From JBCDIQ01 sp039024295 (GTDB lineage: Bacteria; Bacteroidota; Bacteroidia; J057): a stretch of DNA of 7,097 bases. Made by a program: the position numbers and the translations under genes. Shown here one piece after another: positions 5,573-7,097 of this stretch. The stretch's first letter is position 1. Each line of letters begins with the position of its first letter. Under the pieces are notes generated by a model. That model saw only the letters and a program-made list of their open reading frames with translations, searched no databases and was not told the DNA's origin. The stretch spans positions 1 through 7,097 of the forward strand of contig JBCDIQ010000311.1 in NCBI GenBank assembly GCA_039024295.1, read 5' to 3'.

Positions 5573-5710
5573 ATGAATCGTTTATCCAGCGTATTCAGCA
5601 TGCTTGGCATGCTGGCAGTCGCCCTATTCCTGATCGCGGCAGACCACATTGACGCACCTGATGTGACCAACACCACTTCTGACATCGCAGACTTCTATGC
5701 ATTCGAAAGT
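5451..5710 (+). repeat. direct repeat copy B: leader plus 5' end of the intact DUF4331 gene
   Basis: Partner of 4251-4496, in the same orientation; the two start codons are 1214 bases apart. The identity is highest in the codons for IDAPDVTNTTSDIADFYAFES and lower in the signal segment and leader. The small-protein operon lies between the copies. Confidence 0.85.
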
Positions 5711-6226
5711 GAGGAAAATGGGGATAACCTGGTGTTCGTCACCACCCTTCAGGGGCTTCTCAGCCCAGCCATGACACCGATGGCTGCTTTCGATGAAAAT
5801 GTACTCATCGAGGTAAACATCGACAATGACGGGGACAATATCGAAGACCTCGTGATCCAGATGATCCCACGAGACGGCAAGATGTACGCCTTTAGGCCGT
5901 ATGCACCCGAATCACCCGGGACTACCAGCACCATCAAAGACGACATGGAACCTATGGAAGTAGATATCACCAATTATGGGGAGTCTGCAAAAATTGGGAC
6001 TAAGTCAGGCAGTAAGCTGTTTGCCGGGCCTCGCGATGATCCCTTTTTCTTTGACCTGGGAGCTTACACTGACGTGTTGGCCGGAAATGCACCCGGATTT
6101 TCAGACCCTGGTACTGACACCTTTGCTGGCACCAATGTCCTGGCAGTGGTGATAGAAGTACCTAAGTCCACGCTTGGAGGCTCAGGCACCCTTAATACCT
6201 GGGTCGAGACCAAGAAAAAGCAATAA
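5573..6226 (+). CDS. DUF4331-family exported protein (N-terminal half type)
   Basis: A 217-residue exported protein. The first 22 residues (MNRLSSVFSMLGMLAVALFL and two more) form a signal peptide, with probable cleavage at IAA/DH. Right after it comes the DUF4331 entry motif DHIDAPDVTNTTSDIADFYAF (24-44), corresponding to the H-x-x-AP...D-x-x-D-x-YAF pattern of the family. Then follow NIDNDGDNIEDLVIQ (82-96, acidic and possibly calcium-binding), KLFAGPRDDPFFFDL (148-162) and FAGTNVLAVVIEVP (184-197). The family has no established function and is seen in periplasmic or surface proteins. Typical single-chain members continue with a second half containing GRxLxDDV and FPYLATP; these motifs are absent here and occur in the next gene, 29 bases downstream. 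The ATG at 5573 is set by the signal peptide and by identity with the truncated copy. Confidence 0.88.
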   Translation: MNRLSSVFSMLGMLAVALFLIAADHIDAPDVTNTTSDIADFYAFESEENGDNLVFVTTLQGLLSPAMTPMAAFDENVLIEVNIDNDGDNIEDLVIQMIPRDGKMYAFRPYAPESPGTTSTIKDDMEPMEVDITNYGESAKIGTKSGSKLFAGPRDDPFFFDLGAYTDVLAGNAPGFSDPGTDTFAGTNVLAVVIEVPKSTLGGSGTLNTWVETKKKQ

Positions 6227-6255
6227 CCTTTTAACCCACTTAACCACAAGTAAAC

Positions 6256-6810
6256 ATGAAATATTCGCATATAATCCTACAAATAGTATTGGCGTTCATC
6301 CTGTCTGTGAGCTTTTCGGCCTGTGGCAATGATGACGATGATGACACCATGGACACCCCAATGGTGGACTTCTCCGGTACCTTCGGGTTGGCAGACCAAA
6401 AAGGTCGTCCAGCCATTAACACAGTGTTTGTAAGTGCTGATCGCAAGAACGAATTCAATACCACAGTTCCTTCTGAAATGGAGGATAAATTTCAAATGGC
6501 CTTTCAGGATCGGTTGCTGGCCCTGAATGCAGGTTATACCACCAATGCCTTAGGCCTGGATGCAGCAACATTTACCGGCGTATTGGCAACGGATGTCCTT
6601 GCTGTTTCTACCACTGGGACGACCACCTTCTTTGATGGCACCAATGTGCTAACCGGACGTACCCTCGCTGACGATGTGATTGATGTGGAGCTACTCCTCA
6701 TATTTGGAGGCCCCGACGGCATGGCCAACCCTGGCCTTACCTCTGACAATGTAAGTGCAAACGACAAGCCTTTTTCCAACAGTTTTCCCTATCTGGCCAC
6801 TCCCTGGTAG
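6256..6810 (+). CDS. DUF4331-type lipoprotein (C-terminal half type)
   Basis: A 184-residue lipoprotein. The hydrophobic leader (SHIILQIVLAFILSVSF) ends in the lipobox FSAC with the lipidated Cys23. Directly after it comes GNDDDDDTMD, an acidic tract like the surface-export signals of some Bacteroidota lipoproteins. The mature part carries motifs known from the second half of DUF4331 proteins: KGRPAINTVFVSADRKNEFN (about 49-68), DVLAVSTTGTTTFFDGTN and TGRTLADDVIDVELLLIFGG (133-152), and FPYLATPW at the extreme C-terminus (177-184). Taken with the exported protein immediately before it, this looks like one ancestral two-part protein now made as two chains, the second membrane-anchored. Same strand, 29-base gap and no promoter between them point to an operon. 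Confidence 0.87.
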   Translation: MKYSHIILQIVLAFILSVSFSACGNDDDDDTMDTPMVDFSGTFGLADQKGRPAINTVFVSADRKNEFNTTVPSEMEDKFQMAFQDRLLALNAGYTTNALGLDAATFTGVLATDVLAVSTTGTTTFFDGTNVLTGRTLADDVIDVELLLIFGGPDGMANPGLTSDNVSANDKPFSNSFPYLATPW

Positions 6811-6828
6811 GCACTTCAACCCCACCTT

Positions 6829-6858
6829 AAAGGCGGAAGCGTCCGCTTCTGCCTTTTT
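6829..6858 (+). terminator. intrinsic terminator-like hairpin inside the DUF4331 operon
   Basis: AAAGGCGGAAGCG (6829-6841) and CGCTTCTGCCTTT (6844-6856) form a near-perfect stem of 12-13 pairs with one G-T wobble, followed by a short T-run (6854-6858, partly inside the stem). It lies 18 bases after the lipoprotein stop and only 17 bases before the next start codon, so complete termination would silence a downstream gene with no room for its own promoter. Partial readthrough or attenuation is likely. Confidence 0.75.
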
Positions 6859-6875
6859 ATGTTAATCCCATCATT

Positions 6876-7097
6876 ATGAAAGCGATTCTGTTTCTTTTTT
6901 CAAGTCTACTGTTTGTACTTCCTGCTCCAGCAATTCATGTTCAAGAAGTTACCGCCAGCTATCAGCCTGAAGCGTCGATCCTGCGCGCCCAAAAGGAACT
7001 GGCATTCTGGAACCAAAAGGCTTCCTCCTCACCTGAACAATATACCTTTTCCCTGAAGGAGGCATATACCCACCTAACCCTGTTTAAGCTAACCGCC
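6876..7097 (+). CDS. exported protein of unknown function, 5' part only (possible helical-repeat protein)
   Basis: The ATG at 6876 opens a frame of 74 codons that runs off the window. The start is a clear signal peptide (MKAILFLFSSLLFVLPAPA, cleavage near IHVQ). The mature part (ASILRAQKELAFWNQKASSS, then PEQYTFSLKEAYTHLTLFKL) looks helical and could be the beginning of a TPR-type repeat array, which would suit an exported accessory protein next to DUF4331 genes, but too little is visible to claim the fold. It follows the lipoprotein gene on the same strand after a hairpin terminator, and is probably expressed by readthrough from the DUF4331 promoter. Confidence 0.78.
   Translation, partial: MKAILFLFSSLLFVLPAPAIHVQEVTASYQPEASILRAQKELAFWNQKASSSPEQYTFSLKEAYTHLTLFKLTA

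Noticed and set aside
1..7097. CRISPR array, tRNA, rRNA, transposase or integrase
   Set aside because: No regularly spaced repeats, no cloverleaf with a 3' CCA-type end, and no DDE or tyrosine/serine recombinase motifs were seen on either strand.

Overview
The window looks like chromosomal DNA from a member of the Bacteroidota. There are no convincing Shine-Dalgarno sequences before the starts. The best promoter found has the Bacteroidota form (TTG-type -33, 19-base spacer, TAnnTTTG-like -7). One exported protein has a signal peptide ending just before Gln, and a lipoprotein carries an acidic stretch straight after its lipid-bearing Cys. A Saprospiria- or Cytophagia-like source is a guess, not a demonstration.

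Left block (1-3963), all on the minus strand. Read in transcription order: an Hsp20 small heat-shock protein (3523-3963) closed by a strong intrinsic terminator (3435-3472); a two-gene module of an AAA15/OLD-like ABC-type ATPase (1958-3352) and a small Cys/His-rich protein with a possible PD-(D/E)XK-like core (1462-1971), whose reading frames overlap by 14 bases; an AraC-family regulator (612-1451) starting only 10 bases after that module; and a secreted PEBP/YbhB-family protein (1-520, last residues cut off by the window edge). The ATPase/small-protein pair is the best candidate in the window for an undescribed system. Its architecture, an ABC-type ATPase translationally coupled to a possible nuclease, recalls anti-phage modules such as Septu, PARIS or OLD/Gabija, but it carries neither the TOPRIM nor the HNH domain of those systems.

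Middle block (3964-5572). This is a rearranged region. At 4251-4496 lies a 5'-truncated duplicate (leader plus first 46 codons) of the DUF4331 gene found about 1.2 kb further on. A weak third echo of the same leader is visible near 4597-4646. Between the two main copies, on the minus strand, sits a small operon of two unrecognised proteins (70 and 106 aa) joined by a TGATG stop/start overlap and preceded by a good Bacteroidota promoter.

Right block (5573-7097), plus strand. A DUF4331-type protein seems to be divided over two consecutive genes: an exported 217-aa protein with the N-terminal motifs and a 184-aa lipoprotein with the C-terminal motifs. After them come an intrinsic-terminator-like hairpin and, only 17 bases later, the start of another exported protein that runs off the window. 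The spacing suggests a partial terminator (attenuator) inside one operon.
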